Source: a virus. From it: a stretch of DNA of 33,523 bases. Made by a program: the position numbers and the translations under genes. Positions within the stretch are counted from its first letter, which is position 1. Every line of letters begins with the position of its first letter. Below, one piece after another: positions 15,781-24,822 of this stretch. The notes below the pieces were generated by a model. It was not told the DNA's origin. It ran no database searches and saw only the letters and a program-made list of their open reading frames with translations. Location of the stretch: the IMG/VR virus record IMGVR_UViG_3300030098_005358, positions 1 to 33,523 of that record; one strand, written 5' to 3'.

Positions 15781-17373
15781 TTATATCACCGTCTTTTTGC
15801 AGATTAAATAAACCCAGCAACCGCCATAACCTAAAATAGATTGACGACTAGTCCATGATGCTGGGTTATCAGTTCCATTAGAAATTTTCCATCGTATCTC
15901 TAAGACTTGTTCGCCGCCCTTTGCAGGGGGAGGAGTCCCAGCTAGATCTGTTCTTGTGCTGTTTGCGCTTGTTCCTGAAGCGAGAAACACAGGTTTGCCT
16001 TGGGGTGTATATCCAACACCATTAGTAAGCACTAAAGGGCAATTGATTAAATCCCAAGAATACCCATTGCTTCCATAGATAGGAGCGCCTCCTTGGTTGA
16101 AATCAATCTTATCAATTCTGTAAGTATCAATAGTGCTAGGGAGCCAAGAGACATAAGCAACTTGCTGATGCTCAATGTTATCCGACCGATTACCAGACAT
16201 AAGACCAACACCTACTTCGTGTTTAAGACTTGGGGCAACAGCGTTAGTGGGCCTTTCAACTCTTTCGCCGCTGCCGCCTGTGTAGTTCATGGCGACAATT
16301 ACATGGTGAACAGTCAATGGGTAATTAATAGGAATAACAGCCCGGTCCATTGTTGTATAAAGATTACTAGCTAAGTTTACCCACGGAAGTGTTTCAAAAG
16401 GTAAGTCGTTACCAACTCTAGGTGTCGCATATCGAGGCCCCCCAGAAACATGAGGCCAACTTCCAAACATGGGAACACTAATAACTTCGTAGCCAGCATC
16501 ATGATACAAAGCTTCTTTGTAGTTTGTTAATCCAGAGCGATTAAAGCCACCACGGAATTTGCGGTCAATAAACGAATCAATCAATTTGAAATTCGTATTA
16601 ATACCAACAGAAGTATCAGCCTTAATAACTGAGTCAGCAACAGGAAGCGATGGAGGTTGATAAACAAAAGAGCGAGCAGCAAAACTTGTTTGGTTTTGAG
16701 ATGTGTTTTCTAAATCACGTTGTCGCAATTTAGATTTAAACTTTAAACTTACAAACAAATTAACAGGAGAATAATCTGTTTTAGGTGTAATCGAAATTAA
16801 GTAAGAATTCTCGTAATTAAAAGGTATTGAAATTCCTGATTGCACATGGGGGTTTAATCGAGAGTAGGGGTTTAATAATGCAATCTCTGGAATCTCCATT
16901 GAAAACACTTCTTGATTAAAATCATTAGAAACTAAGGGTTCTCTTTTTTTGGTTTTAATACTCAAGCTGAATGCAAAAGCATTTCCTAATTGAAGACCTC
17001 CTACTTCAGTAGGTCCAAGCACAGCAGACTTAATTGCTGCTGCTTCACATCTAGTATCCTGACCGACCGAAACCTCAATTAGTTCATAGTTGTTAATTGA
17101 AGTTATTTCTTGTCCGAACTCGTCTTGCAAAGGGGGAAGGATAAACGGCGCTGTTAATAACGATGTTTGTGTATTTGCTGGTCCAGACATAAAATTATTA
17201 GCTACTGGAAAATTGAAATTAACTCGAAACGTTCCTTGGTTTTTTTCGTACTCGCCTCGTGAAATACCATTACCGGTTAAAGAAAGCAGAGCAGTAGTAA
17301 TAGGATCAAAAATATGATCGACTAAAAGCTTAACACCGCGAGTCAGCCGTTTAAAATTAAAAAAGCTACTCAT
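15781..17373 (-). CDS. Tail protein, possible receptor-binding or tail-knob component
   Basis: This 530-residue protein is mostly beta, rich in Asn, Ser, Thr, Gly and aromatic residues, with no membrane span. The N-terminus (SSFFNFKRLTRGVKLLVDHI) is short and amphipathic and may attach to the tail. The remainder resembles jelly-roll or sandwich-type tail proteins (FNFPVANNFMSGPANTQTSL, PINYPLTVHHVIVAMNYTGG). It overlaps the 311-residue gene by 8 bases. It sits in a cluster of three tail genes between the nozzle and the internal proteins, where receptor-binding proteins are common. No enzyme motif is visible. Role inferred. Confidence 0.6.
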   Translation of the reverse strand: MSSFFNFKRLTRGVKLLVDHIFDPITTALLSLTGNGISRGEYEKNQGTFRVNFNFPVANNFMSGPANTQTSLLTAPFILPPLQDEFGQEITSINNYELIEVSVGQDTRCEAAAIKSAVLGPTEVGGLQLGNAFAFSLSIKTKKREPLVSNDFNQEVFSMEIPEIALLNPYSRLNPHVQSGISIPFNYENSYLISITPKTDYSPVNLFVSLKFKSKLRQRDLENTSQNQTSFAARSFVYQPPSLPVADSVIKADTSVGINTNFKLIDSFIDRKFRGGFNRSGLTNYKEALYHDAGYEVISVPMFGSWPHVSGGPRYATPRVGNDLPFETLPWVNLASNLYTTMDRAVIPINYPLTVHHVIVAMNYTGGSGERVERPTNAVAPSLKHEVGVGLMSGNRSDNIEHQQVAYVSWLPSTIDTYRIDKIDFNQGGAPIYGSNGYSWDLINCPLVLTNGVGYTPQGKPVFLASGTSANSTRTDLAGTPPPAKGGEQVLEIRWKISNGTDNPASWTSRQSILGYGGCWVYLICKKTVI

Positions 17374-18301
17374 CTTTTAAGCGCTCTAAAATACTAAGTG
17401 TCATTGTGGGAATCATTGTTTGCCAGGGCTTTCGACCCCAAGGATCAGAAGATGCCCCCCCTGTACCTGCGTCAGGAAGAATTAAAGAAAACCTTATTCG
17501 GCTAAATGGCGGAATAGGAATTTCAAGATTACGTTGCTGAATATGAACAGTTGTATCGTAACTATTACCCTGATTTGCTACACTTAAATCATCAGTATTT
17601 AAGGTCGGTTCTATATCCGCACTTCCGACCGCAGCAAAATTGGGCACACTTGGAAGGCCCTTTCCTAGAACAAAATAATCCTGAACATTAAAATTATATT
17701 TATGATAAACAACACTGCTTTGAGTTTGGATGTTTGGAATAAAAATACTGTCTACGGTTATTTCTAAATGCACATCATTAACAGAGTCTCCCGCCACTCG
17801 ATTGTCAGCAACAGTGCCAGAAGTATATTCATACCCATTAGTGTATTCTGATATATACGAATTAAAAATAGCATCTACAGCATCAATAATAACAGGATCT
17901 TCTCCTGTCATAAATGATGTTGTCCAAGAAGCTTGCGTTGTTCCATAGCCATCGCTTCCTGCAAATGGATCTTGATAATCTAAATGATTACCTTTTAGCC
18001 TAAAGGCGTTGTATCTGGTATCAGTCGTTACTGCGCTTGTGTAGTTGTACACAGGCAAATAAGGAAACGGCATAAATGACCCAGCAGGTGCGCCATCTGT
18101 TTGCAACTGAGCATCGGCCTCTGCCGTCCAAGGCAGGTACTTTAAAACTATTTGAGACTGAAGCCATCGGTTTTTAAAGTCGCCATTAGGAACTTTATTA
18201 ATGTAGTCTTCAAGGTCTTGAATTGCTTTTTCAAGACGGTCTCCATCAATAGTAGTTCCTTCGGAAAACTGTTTATCTGTAAAGTGCCGAATAGAAGACA
18301 T
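17366..18301 (-). CDS. Tail-associated protein
   Basis: This 311-residue protein has a helical start containing DRLEKAIQDLEDYINKVPNGD, then PFPYLPVYNY and a beta-rich body with many Asn, Ser, Thr and Tyr. It has no signal peptide. Its ATG overlaps the previous stop (TAATG), and its 3' end overlaps the next gene by 8 bases. The helical leader with LEDYIN resembles attachment regions of phage fibre proteins. It probably forms part of the tail tip with the 209- and 530-residue proteins. The family is not recognised. Confidence 0.6.
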   Translation of the reverse strand: MSSIRHFTDKQFSEGTTIDGDRLEKAIQDLEDYINKVPNGDFKNRWLQSQIVLKYLPWTAEADAQLQTDGAPAGSFMPFPYLPVYNYTSAVTTDTRYNAFRLKGNHLDYQDPFAGSDGYGTTQASWTTSFMTGEDPVIIDAVDAIFNSYISEYTNGYEYTSGTVADNRVAGDSVNDVHLEITVDSIFIPNIQTQSSVVYHKYNFNVQDYFVLGKGLPSVPNFAAVGSADIEPTLNTDDLSVANQGNSYDTTVHIQQRNLEIPIPPFSRIRFSLILPDAGTGGASSDPWGRKPWQTMIPTMTLSILERLKDE

Positions 18302-18930
18302 TAGGTTATCTCGCCGCCAATGTTTGTGACTGTAGCTGCGTGAGCATGACCAGAATAATTAGCGCCTAAACCAACAAAAACACTGCCCGCTACCGCATTG
18401 AGATCCTGGATAGCTAACCCAGGAGAGTTAATCATAGACCCATCAAGACCATTAGATTGAAATACACAGTTATTAAAAACAGCTTTAGCTCCTGAGTTAA
18501 CTAAAACAAAACAAAGAATACTCGTTGCTGCATTAGAAGCTTCAGCAGATGCGCTTCTTTGAAAAACGCAATTATTAAATACAACTTTAGCTGGGGATTC
18601 AATAGCAACTAAATGAGAACTATTGTTTCCAGAGTTAGTCTGTTTGAAAACTAAATTTTCTATTTTCGATGTGGCTTTAATTGTGGCTAACCCTGTTACT
18701 ATAGCCCCTGGCTCCCCTTGAAGGGAGCCCAGGGGCTTTTCAAGGACAAGCTTTTGATGTGTGCCAGGACCAAAAATAAATGAGTTATGAGACGGCAGGG
18801 TTTCTGCAAGCGCTGTCCCAGAAAAAACTCGTGATACATCTCCATAATACATAGGAGAAACAACAGAGTTAAGACTTTCGTTTGCTGTGTTTCCTAAGTC
18901 TTCTAGGTTGCTAAAAGAAAAACTACTCAT
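18301..18930 (-). CDS. Tail protein with beta-helix-like repeats
   Basis: This 209-residue protein has two copies of a VFNNCVFQ rung, at residues about 117-124 and 151-158. They are embedded in pectate-lyase-like alternation (IENLVFKQTNSGN, GSVFVGLGANYSGHAHA). Parallel beta-helices of this kind form trimeric tailspikes and fibres. At about 200 residues it is too short for a full tailspike, so it could be a small fibre or an adaptor. It overlaps the nozzle gene (ATGA) and the 311-residue gene (TAATG). No catalytic residues can be picked. A hairpin is folded into codons about 64-76 (18703-18737). Confidence 0.65.
   Translation of the reverse strand: MSSFSFSNLEDLGNTANESLNSVVSPMYYGDVSRVFSGTALAETLPSHNSFIFGPGTHQKLVLEKPLGSLQGEPGAIVTGLATIKATSKIENLVFKQTNSGNNSSHLVAIESPAKVVFNNCVFQRSASAEASNAATSILCFVLVNSGAKAVFNNCVFQSNGLDGSMINSPGLAIQDLNAVAGSVFVGLGANYSGHAHAATVTNIGGEIT
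18703..18737. repeat. Intragenic GC-rich hairpin
   Basis: The arms AGCCCCTGGCTCCCCTT (18703-18719) and AAGGGAGCCCAGGGGCT (18721-18737) pair over about 16 bp with two single-base bulges and almost no loop. It lies inside the 209-residue tail gene. There is no T-tract in the minus direction. Confidence 0.6.
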
Positions 18931-21737
18931 CGACCAGTTCTCCTACGCCCACCAGCTTTACGGAAAACACCCATTAAACTTTGAAGGGATAAGCCTTGGG
19001 CTTTATCTTGAATAAAACCAAATACCATATAGCTAATTCGCTGGCCCTTAACGCTATCAGAAGTTGCAATTATATCTGTTTGCTGGTCATCAATTAAATA
19101 ATTACCATGAGCACTATCTGTAGTGCTTCCCCATTTCGCTTCACCGGAAAAAATCCGTTGAGACATAGCGCCACTCGAGTTTCTAAACCGAGATCGAAGT
19201 GAGTTTTTATTTACAATTCGTTGTATGTTTTCATCGTAGTCAACGATTTGGGAAGTAAACTCTTTAGAGTCAGATCCTAAAATTACATTGTACAAACCCC
19301 AAAGCCAATTTGGAACAACTCTATTTGCTTGAACCCCACCACCTTTTGAATTGAGCTTTGCGTAAATACCTCTAGCTTTAATTTGTTGAGCGCCGGCTTC
19401 TTCTTCGTCGGACTTATAAGCCCAGTCAACAACTTGAACTTTAGCGTTGTCATTATGAGAATCCGCTGAACCAATAAAACTTTTAGTCCAAACAAGAGCA
19501 GCCGCAGGTTTAGCTACTGGCCCTACCTGGGTTGCTATAGTGATCTCAGAAAGCACAGGGTAAATACCCATACCGGTAACACTGTTTGCCGTTGCTTTTG
19601 AAAAACGAATTTCAATTACAGGGTTCTTAACATTTCTACCTAAATTAAAAGCAGGATCAAAACTCCAACCACTAGCCACAGCAGCGTTACCGTCTATATC
19701 AATAGAGATATATTCACCTGTTGCGCTTGCTGTTCCAGCAGCATCAGTTCGCCTTGCAAAACCAGCACCACTGGCAAAGATAGCAGGACCAGAAACTAAA
19801 CGCTCTGTAGGCCAACGAACATTGACATTGTTTGAACCATCTTGCTCAGGATTCCATTCGCTTTCATCAAAACGAAAACGCAGTTGGAAACGAGTAAAAG
19901 GGACCGCACTAAACCTAGGGGGAACAGCAGAAATAGGAAGATAATAATAAGTATTACCAGACGTATAATCTTCTTCTTTGTAGGGCTCGTCGAAATAATA
20001 ACAACCATTTAACAGGCCCTTATCAAAAGGAATAGCCGGCACATATTTACCAGAACCTAAACGGTAATCCTCTTTATAGCTTGAACGATCAAGAGCCCCC
20101 CCATAACCCAACTCACAAAAAATAAAATTGCTGCCTTTAGCAGGGTCGTTTTTGGGTACTATAGCACCAGGAGGGTAGGCATTTGGCACATCGGTAACAA
20201 CTGTATAGCTACTATCTGAAATGTCGTCTTTGTTAATTCCGCAAACACAATAAAAATCTTTTGTTGTTCCTATAACCCACGGCTCTATTAGGTTACTTGA
20301 AGAAGTAACTGTTGCGTTTCCTGCCGCATCAATACCGGCATTGCTTTCCATAGGCCACCATGACCAGATACCACTAAATGCCCAGCTTCCATTAAGATTA
20401 GGACAACCCATAAGGAGTGCTCGTTTTTCGTGGTTATAAGCAAGAGTTACTCGATCATCGCTAAACTCTAATAATGTTCTTGGGGGGTTTACATTATCAA
20501 TATTTACCCAGCCATTGTTTGCTTCATAATAGCTAGTCATAGGATTCGTCATAATCCCATGCCCACCAAAAAAAGCTCGTATAGGTTCGGACAACTCTCG
20601 AATAGATGTCCCATTAGAAGTAGAAAAAATACCTGAATAAGCTACCCAAGCAAGATCATCTTCCATCATTGTAATTGCTTGCTGCCCAATACAGCCAACG
20701 CTTTGGCTTACATTGATAGGTGGCCGCCCTTGTGAAATGATTGTACCCTCACTTGGAACATACAAATACATTTCATGTTTGGTAAAAATAACTAAGTTAC
20801 CTTTAAACTCATGCATTGCCGTAACCTTGTTTGACGAAGGCACGTTAATAAAGTTTGTTGATATAATGTTGTTTGGTCGGCCTGGGTCAGAAAAGAAAAT
20901 TTCATATTCAGTTGCGTATGCAATCCGACCACGAAAACTTGTAGCTGCAACAATTTTAGATATTTGACTCCCTGAAACATAAACAAACCCATCTGAAAAA
21001 ATACCGTCAGAAAAGTTTATTTTTTCAATAAGTGCAGATTCAGAATGCCCACTAGCAAAATTAAACATAGAATCTGTTTGTGTTTGCATGTGTCTTTTAG
21101 AATGAAAGTCAGCAGGTCGATAAACAAAAACCCCTGCACTTGGGGAGCCAAAATACAAAAAGCCGCGCAAAGAAAAGAAAAACCAATTTGCTTGTAAGCT
21201 ACCAGAAACGATTGATTCATTATCAACATTAAACGCTGTTTCGTAGCTACCGTACCATTGACTAGGAAAACTTCCCGACTCAACAACTTGAGGAACTAAA
21301 GACGACTTAGCACCAAATGTAGAAGTTTTATTAACAAGAACTTCTTCCCAGCTTCGGCCTGTAGTTAAGTCAAAAATACGAACAACGTAATAGAGGCCGA
21401 TTGATCCAACCCTTTGGTCAGCGCCAAGAGAACCCGATTGACCACGAAACAAAAAAACAGAAACAACCTGTTTGTTTCCAAAGTTTGTTTCTATGTAGCT
21501 GCTGCCTAAATGTTTTTCGTATCCAAACTGGTTTGATTCAAAACTGTTTGTAGAACCAGATTTATAATTAACACTATTGCCAAGCGTTGTATCAAGCTCA
21601 GCGCGCACACCCCAACCCGGACGAACAGAAATAGAACCCTGAGCAAGCCACAGGTTTTGTGCCCATGTCCCACGAACAACACCGTCTTGCTCAACACCTT
21701 TTGTTAAGAGTTCTCTTTCACTTCCTGGTGTTGCCAT
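18927..21737 (-). CDS. Nozzle-like tail protein (tail tubular B / P22 gp10-like role)
   Basis: This 936-residue, beta-rich protein immediately follows the head-tail adaptor, the usual place of the nozzle. The start (VRGTWAQNLWLAQGSISVRPGWG) and the repeated propeller-like phrases fit the nozzle architecture of podoviruses: IAYATEYEIFFSDPGRPNNI, VTAMHEFKGNLVIFTKHEMY and IWSWWPMESNAG. It is longer than T7 gp12 (about 794) and P22 gp10 (about 472). The C-terminus is basic (RKAGGRRRTGR). Function and fold are inferred from order and motifs, without an alignment. Confidence 0.75.
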   Translation of the reverse strand: MATPGSERELLTKGVEQDGVVRGTWAQNLWLAQGSISVRPGWGVRAELDTTLGNSVNYKSGSTNSFESNQFGYEKHLGSSYIETNFGNKQVVSVFLFRGQSGSLGADQRVGSIGLYYVVRIFDLTTGRSWEEVLVNKTSTFGAKSSLVPQVVESGSFPSQWYGSYETAFNVDNESIVSGSLQANWFFFSLRGFLYFGSPSAGVFVYRPADFHSKRHMQTQTDSMFNFASGHSESALIEKINFSDGIFSDGFVYVSGSQISKIVAATSFRGRIAYATEYEIFFSDPGRPNNIISTNFINVPSSNKVTAMHEFKGNLVIFTKHEMYLYVPSEGTIISQGRPPINVSQSVGCIGQQAITMMEDDLAWVAYSGIFSTSNGTSIRELSEPIRAFFGGHGIMTNPMTSYYEANNGWVNIDNVNPPRTLLEFSDDRVTLAYNHEKRALLMGCPNLNGSWAFSGIWSWWPMESNAGIDAAGNATVTSSSNLIEPWVIGTTKDFYCVCGINKDDISDSSYTVVTDVPNAYPPGAIVPKNDPAKGSNFIFCELGYGGALDRSSYKEDYRLGSGKYVPAIPFDKGLLNGCYYFDEPYKEEDYTSGNTYYYLPISAVPPRFSAVPFTRFQLRFRFDESEWNPEQDGSNNVNVRWPTERLVSGPAIFASGAGFARRTDAAGTASATGEYISIDIDGNAAVASGWSFDPAFNLGRNVKNPVIEIRFSKATANSVTGMGIYPVLSEITIATQVGPVAKPAAALVWTKSFIGSADSHNDNAKVQVVDWAYKSDEEEAGAQQIKARGIYAKLNSKGGGVQANRVVPNWLWGLYNVILGSDSKEFTSQIVDYDENIQRIVNKNSLRSRFRNSSGAMSQRIFSGEAKWGSTTDSAHGNYLIDDQQTDIIATSDSVKGQRISYMVFGFIQDKAQGLSLQSLMGVFRKAGGRRRTGR

Positions 21738-21740
21738 GTT

Positions 21741-22397
21741 TTAAATCCAGTTATCGTATTCACTAACGTATTGAGAGCCTTCTCGACTTCGGCCTGACTC
21801 TAAGAATTTATTAAGGTCTTTTACTTTTCGCTCTGTCTCTTGAAGCAATGCAATATTATCAGCGCCATCACGAATAGCATAACGACGATAGGCATACAGC
21901 GGAATCATATCATGGAAACCATCAAGGTCATCAATATAATCTGAGGCAGCAGCAAAGTTTACATCATGAAACGGAACATACTCTAAGCGGAAAGCCGCAG
22001 TATCCGTAGCATAGGTAATGATCTTTTTGTTTACGAAGGTATAGCACCAGGTATTAAGCGTTCGCTCGGAAGGCATTGAATCGAGATAGCGAATAACCTC
22101 GTTGTTGGTTAGGTCGTTAACCCGAGCTAGGCGAAGCATTCTCTCGAGCTTGTTTGGCGCTGCCGCAGCAGAACCCAAGAGAGCAGGAGTTGTTGCTGTG
22201 AGATCGAGAATGCCGCTCGTAGGCATCGTAAACAAAAACTCTTTAGAATAAATAAACGGATCAATATCGCAAACAACACGACGAAAATCGTTATAACCTT
22301 CTTTAAGGTATAAAGTTATTTGTGCGTCCGTAAGAAATGTTGTGTCTGATTCATCGGCGTAAGATTTAAACATCTCCCTTACATCACCAGTGTTCAT
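21741..22397 (-). CDS. Head-tail adaptor
   Basis: This 218-residue, mainly helical protein begins with a DVREMFKSYADESDTTFLTDAQ-type region. It continues ITLYLKEGYNDFRRVV, a pattern common in podovirus adaptors that sit under the portal (the role of T7 gp11 and P22 gp4). A second helical part, containing IPLYAYRRYAIRDGADN followed by ETERKVKDLNKFL, matches the same type. The gene overlaps the portal stop (ATGA) and is followed after 3 bases by the nozzle gene, giving the standard portal-adaptor-nozzle order. Confidence 0.8.
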   Translation of the reverse strand: MNTGDVREMFKSYADESDTTFLTDAQITLYLKEGYNDFRRVVCDIDPFIYSKEFLFTMPTSGILDLTATTPALLGSAAAAPNKLERMLRLARVNDLTNNEVIRYLDSMPSERTLNTWCYTFVNKKIITYATDTAAFRLEYVPFHDVNFAAASDYIDDLDGFHDMIPLYAYRRYAIRDGADNIALLQETERKVKDLNKFLESGRSREGSQYVSEYDNWI

Positions 22398-24322
22398 CCA
22401 CCACCTCCCATCTGGGTTCGACCAAGACCCTGCTCGGGGTTAGCATCGTCAACCAGGGCTCGGCGTTGAGCCATCTGACCCGCTTGTATGCCCATCTGCT
22501 CAGCAGCCATTGGGCTAGACATTGTAGCCATCGCAGAAACAGCCTCTTTGGGTTTTGGCTCAAGACGGGGAAAGACCGTTCGTTCAAGCTGCATTCGTTG
22601 GTGGTCCTCATCTTCTTTGCCGAAGGTAAGAACAGATACCAAAACATCTCGAATATAATTCTGACGCTCATCAGGAAGCGAGTAATACCTTGCGGTTTGC
22701 ATAAAGCTTTTAAAGACTTCTTTAAACGCTTCGAGATCATCACTTGGCATAATCTCAATTGCATGGCCGTCAATAACAGCATCGAGCATATCGTGAGCAT
22801 GGCTAAAGCCGATCATGCGTTTGGTCACGCGATCATTGCCCGTGCGGTAGTCGAGGGCCTTAAGGGCTTCCTCTTTGTCGAGGAGTTCAAGCTTGACCAT
22901 TTCAAGAATACGTTGATCTCGATCAGGTTTCTCGTCACGGAACAGGGTGCCAGCCTCAAGGTATACCTCTGGGTCTTCACAAAGATCAGTAACGCGAAGT
23001 GTTTTATGGATAACTCGGCCAGCCTCATCCATCATTCGCATCATTCGTGGTTCGTTGTAATAGGTCTTGCACATTTCAAGAACGCAAGTAGCAACATCAA
23101 TCATTGCTTTCTCTAGGTTCTGTTGTGTTACTTGCAGTTGTTGAGAATCACGGCTGGCGAGAGACTCGATAGCAGCGCCGGATTCGATACCAATAGCTCG
23201 CTTGCCGAGGCTTGTACTATGCACACCCGCAACATCAAGCATTTCCGCTGATAGCTGTCGAATGTTATCAAGTACATAAGCAGGTAGAGCGCCAGCAGTA
23301 ACCTGCTGAGGGGGTGGTCCAGCAGTAGCGTTGTACATAACCTTTTCGCCCGGTCGAGAATCCGACAGCGCATCTTTTCCGACTCCGGAAGATTTAGGAA
23401 CAAGCCATTTGGGGTTGCCCATAAGCTCAGCGTTCTGCATAACCTGGCTTCGACCCTTGTTGTACATGACCTGAAGCTCAATAAGCGGCTCGACTAAGCC
23501 AATCCCCCATAACCGACCAGGAACATTGGTATAACGAACAAACGTTACTGGGCTTTTGTGCGTTGGCCACTTGCTTTTATAGAGCCAGTGAGAACCAAGA
23601 AGCATACCCATGTTGCCGTCTTTGGTATAAATCTCAAAAATTTCTAAGCGATCTTTGAGTTCAGCCCCTTCGGTGCCGGACGCTCTTTGGTATAGGGTCT
23701 GGTAAAGGTGATTTGGGGTAGCAGCACTTTTTTGAATAATTTCAGCATGCTCGGGATAAGATTTTTTAAGGGCTTTTCTTGAGACGACATGACTAATTGC
23801 TACCCATTCTGATTCGGCGGGATTTGTTGCCCCGGATTCAAAGTGTACATCGTAAGGGCTCAGGGCCGACGTAGTGACCCGTTTGGTCTTTGGGTCATAG
23901 AAGGTATGGAACGCAGCGTTACCTGTCAGCAGCATCCACTCTAGGGCCTCTGTGATGACATCCTTCATCTCATTGGTGTGCCAATAATAACGAAGTAGTG
24001 TTTCCGCTGCCTCTGCTCGTTGAATATCTTCAGTCGAAGGACTGGCAGGAAGAACGGTCATGCTTGGGTAAGCAACCGAAAGGCGAGCCTGGATATTTCT
24101 ATAAATGTTTAGGATCATATTAATTGTGACCCTGGCAGTTCTTCGGTCTTGGGGAATACCTACATAGTTTTTAAGGTTGCGGTCCCAACGAAGGTGCTGC
24201 TTGCCCTGGAGAAATAGACTGCACATATCCCAGATACGGGTGATCTTTTGACGATGACGGTTGCTGTCTTCAATATCTTTTTTAAAGACGCTTCCTTTGG
24301 GCAGTTTTATTTCGTCGTGCAT
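22394..24322 (-). CDS. Portal protein
   Basis: The 642-residue length fits podovirus portals (536 in T7, 725 in P22). Features seen are an N-terminal helical region (RHRQKITRIWDMCSLFLQGKQ), RVTINMILNIYRNIQARLSV, an EALEWMLLTGNAAFHTFYD segment typical of portal wings, SPYDVHFESGATNPAES, and a long central-to-C-terminal helical region that would form the stem and crown. The C-terminus is Gln/Met-rich (AAEQMGIQAGQMAQRRA). It forms the twelve-fold DNA gate at the capsid vertex and docks the terminase. The ATG overlaps the glycine-zipper stop (TAATG). Confidence 0.88.
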   Translation of the reverse strand: MHDEIKLPKGSVFKKDIEDSNRHRQKITRIWDMCSLFLQGKQHLRWDRNLKNYVGIPQDRRTARVTINMILNIYRNIQARLSVAYPSMTVLPASPSTEDIQRAEAAETLLRYYWHTNEMKDVITEALEWMLLTGNAAFHTFYDPKTKRVTTSALSPYDVHFESGATNPAESEWVAISHVVSRKALKKSYPEHAEIIQKSAATPNHLYQTLYQRASGTEGAELKDRLEIFEIYTKDGNMGMLLGSHWLYKSKWPTHKSPVTFVRYTNVPGRLWGIGLVEPLIELQVMYNKGRSQVMQNAELMGNPKWLVPKSSGVGKDALSDSRPGEKVMYNATAGPPPQQVTAGALPAYVLDNIRQLSAEMLDVAGVHSTSLGKRAIGIESGAAIESLASRDSQQLQVTQQNLEKAMIDVATCVLEMCKTYYNEPRMMRMMDEAGRVIHKTLRVTDLCEDPEVYLEAGTLFRDEKPDRDQRILEMVKLELLDKEEALKALDYRTGNDRVTKRMIGFSHAHDMLDAVIDGHAIEIMPSDDLEAFKEVFKSFMQTARYYSLPDERQNYIRDVLVSVLTFGKEDEDHQRMQLERTVFPRLEPKPKEAVSAMATMSSPMAAEQMGIQAGQMAQRRALVDDANPEQGLGRTQMGGGG

Positions 24323-24765
24323 TACCCTGGTATCCTGTCTGCTAAAGCGGAAGCAGCCTCATAGGCTTTTTTCATTTCTTTTTTCTTCTTTGCTGCATCG
24401 GCTATTTTTTTTGCAGCATCAGCGGCTTTTCTTCCTTTAGCCGCAGCCTCTCGGACCTCTGAATAGCTTTCCATTTTACCAGGAAGACTAGCAAGCTCAG
24501 AAGCCGTTTGCTCCGGAGTGTTCTTGTAGCCGGCATAGCCGCCACCGACAGCGCCAATGGTGCCTCCAATAACAGCACCGACTGGCGCTCCAATAAAAGC
24601 AAGAGGACCAGAGGCAGAACCTAGGGCGGCACCAGCAGCAGCACCGCCTAACGCACCGGAAGCAGCACCGGTGGCTGCTCCACCAACACTACCTTGTTCT
24701 TTTTTAATGCTGACTTGTTTCGGGTTGTGCCTAGCTACTGAAGCACCGGGTCCAAACTTGCGCAT
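24322..24765 (-). CDS. Glycine-zipper protein between capsid and portal genes
   Basis: This 147-residue protein has a basic start, a long Gly/Ala segment at about residues 28-80 (GAASGALGGAAAGAALGSAS, GAVIGGTIGAVGGGYAGYKN), and a Lys/Ala helical tail. The spacing of glycines matches glycine-zipper membrane-interacting segments. No signal peptide is present. Its place among head genes suggests a minor internal or capsid protein that may help membrane passage of DNA, but this is inference. It has GAGGAA 5 bases before the ATG and follows the hairpin at 24783-24808. Confidence 0.7.
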   Translation of the reverse strand: MRKFGPGASVARHNPKQVSIKKEQGSVGGAATGAASGALGGAAAGAALGSASGPLAFIGAPVGAVIGGTIGAVGGGYAGYKNTPEQTASELASLPGKMESYSEVREAAAKGRKAADAAKKIADAAKKKKEMKKAYEAASALADRIPG

Positions 24766-24782
24766 AAATTCCTCAAAGGTGT

Positions 24783-24808
24783 CCCACCCCCCTTTAAGGG
24801 GGGGTGGG
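24783..24808. terminator. GC-rich hairpin after the major capsid gene
   Basis: The arms CCCACCCCCC (24783-24792) and GGGGGGGTGGG (24798-24808) form an almost perfect stem around TTTAA in one of the two real gaps of the late operon, just past the capsid stop. T7 has its late terminator at the same place after gene 10. The run following it in the minus direction is not T-rich, so partial termination or mRNA end protection is more likely than full termination. Confidence 0.55.
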
Positions 24809-24822
24809 CACCAGGTAGGTTA

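Noticed and set aside
22466-23116. 216-codon plus-strand open frame opposite the portal gene
   Set aside because: It is fully within a well-supported portal gene, without a ribosome site or domain, so it is a shadow frame.
24322-24765. Second possible slippery run (A8) in the glycine-zipper gene
   Set aside because: The A AAA AAA run is in phase, but the -1 frame gives only about 15 more codons of Lys-rich sequence and no coupling to the portal start, so there is no sign of use.
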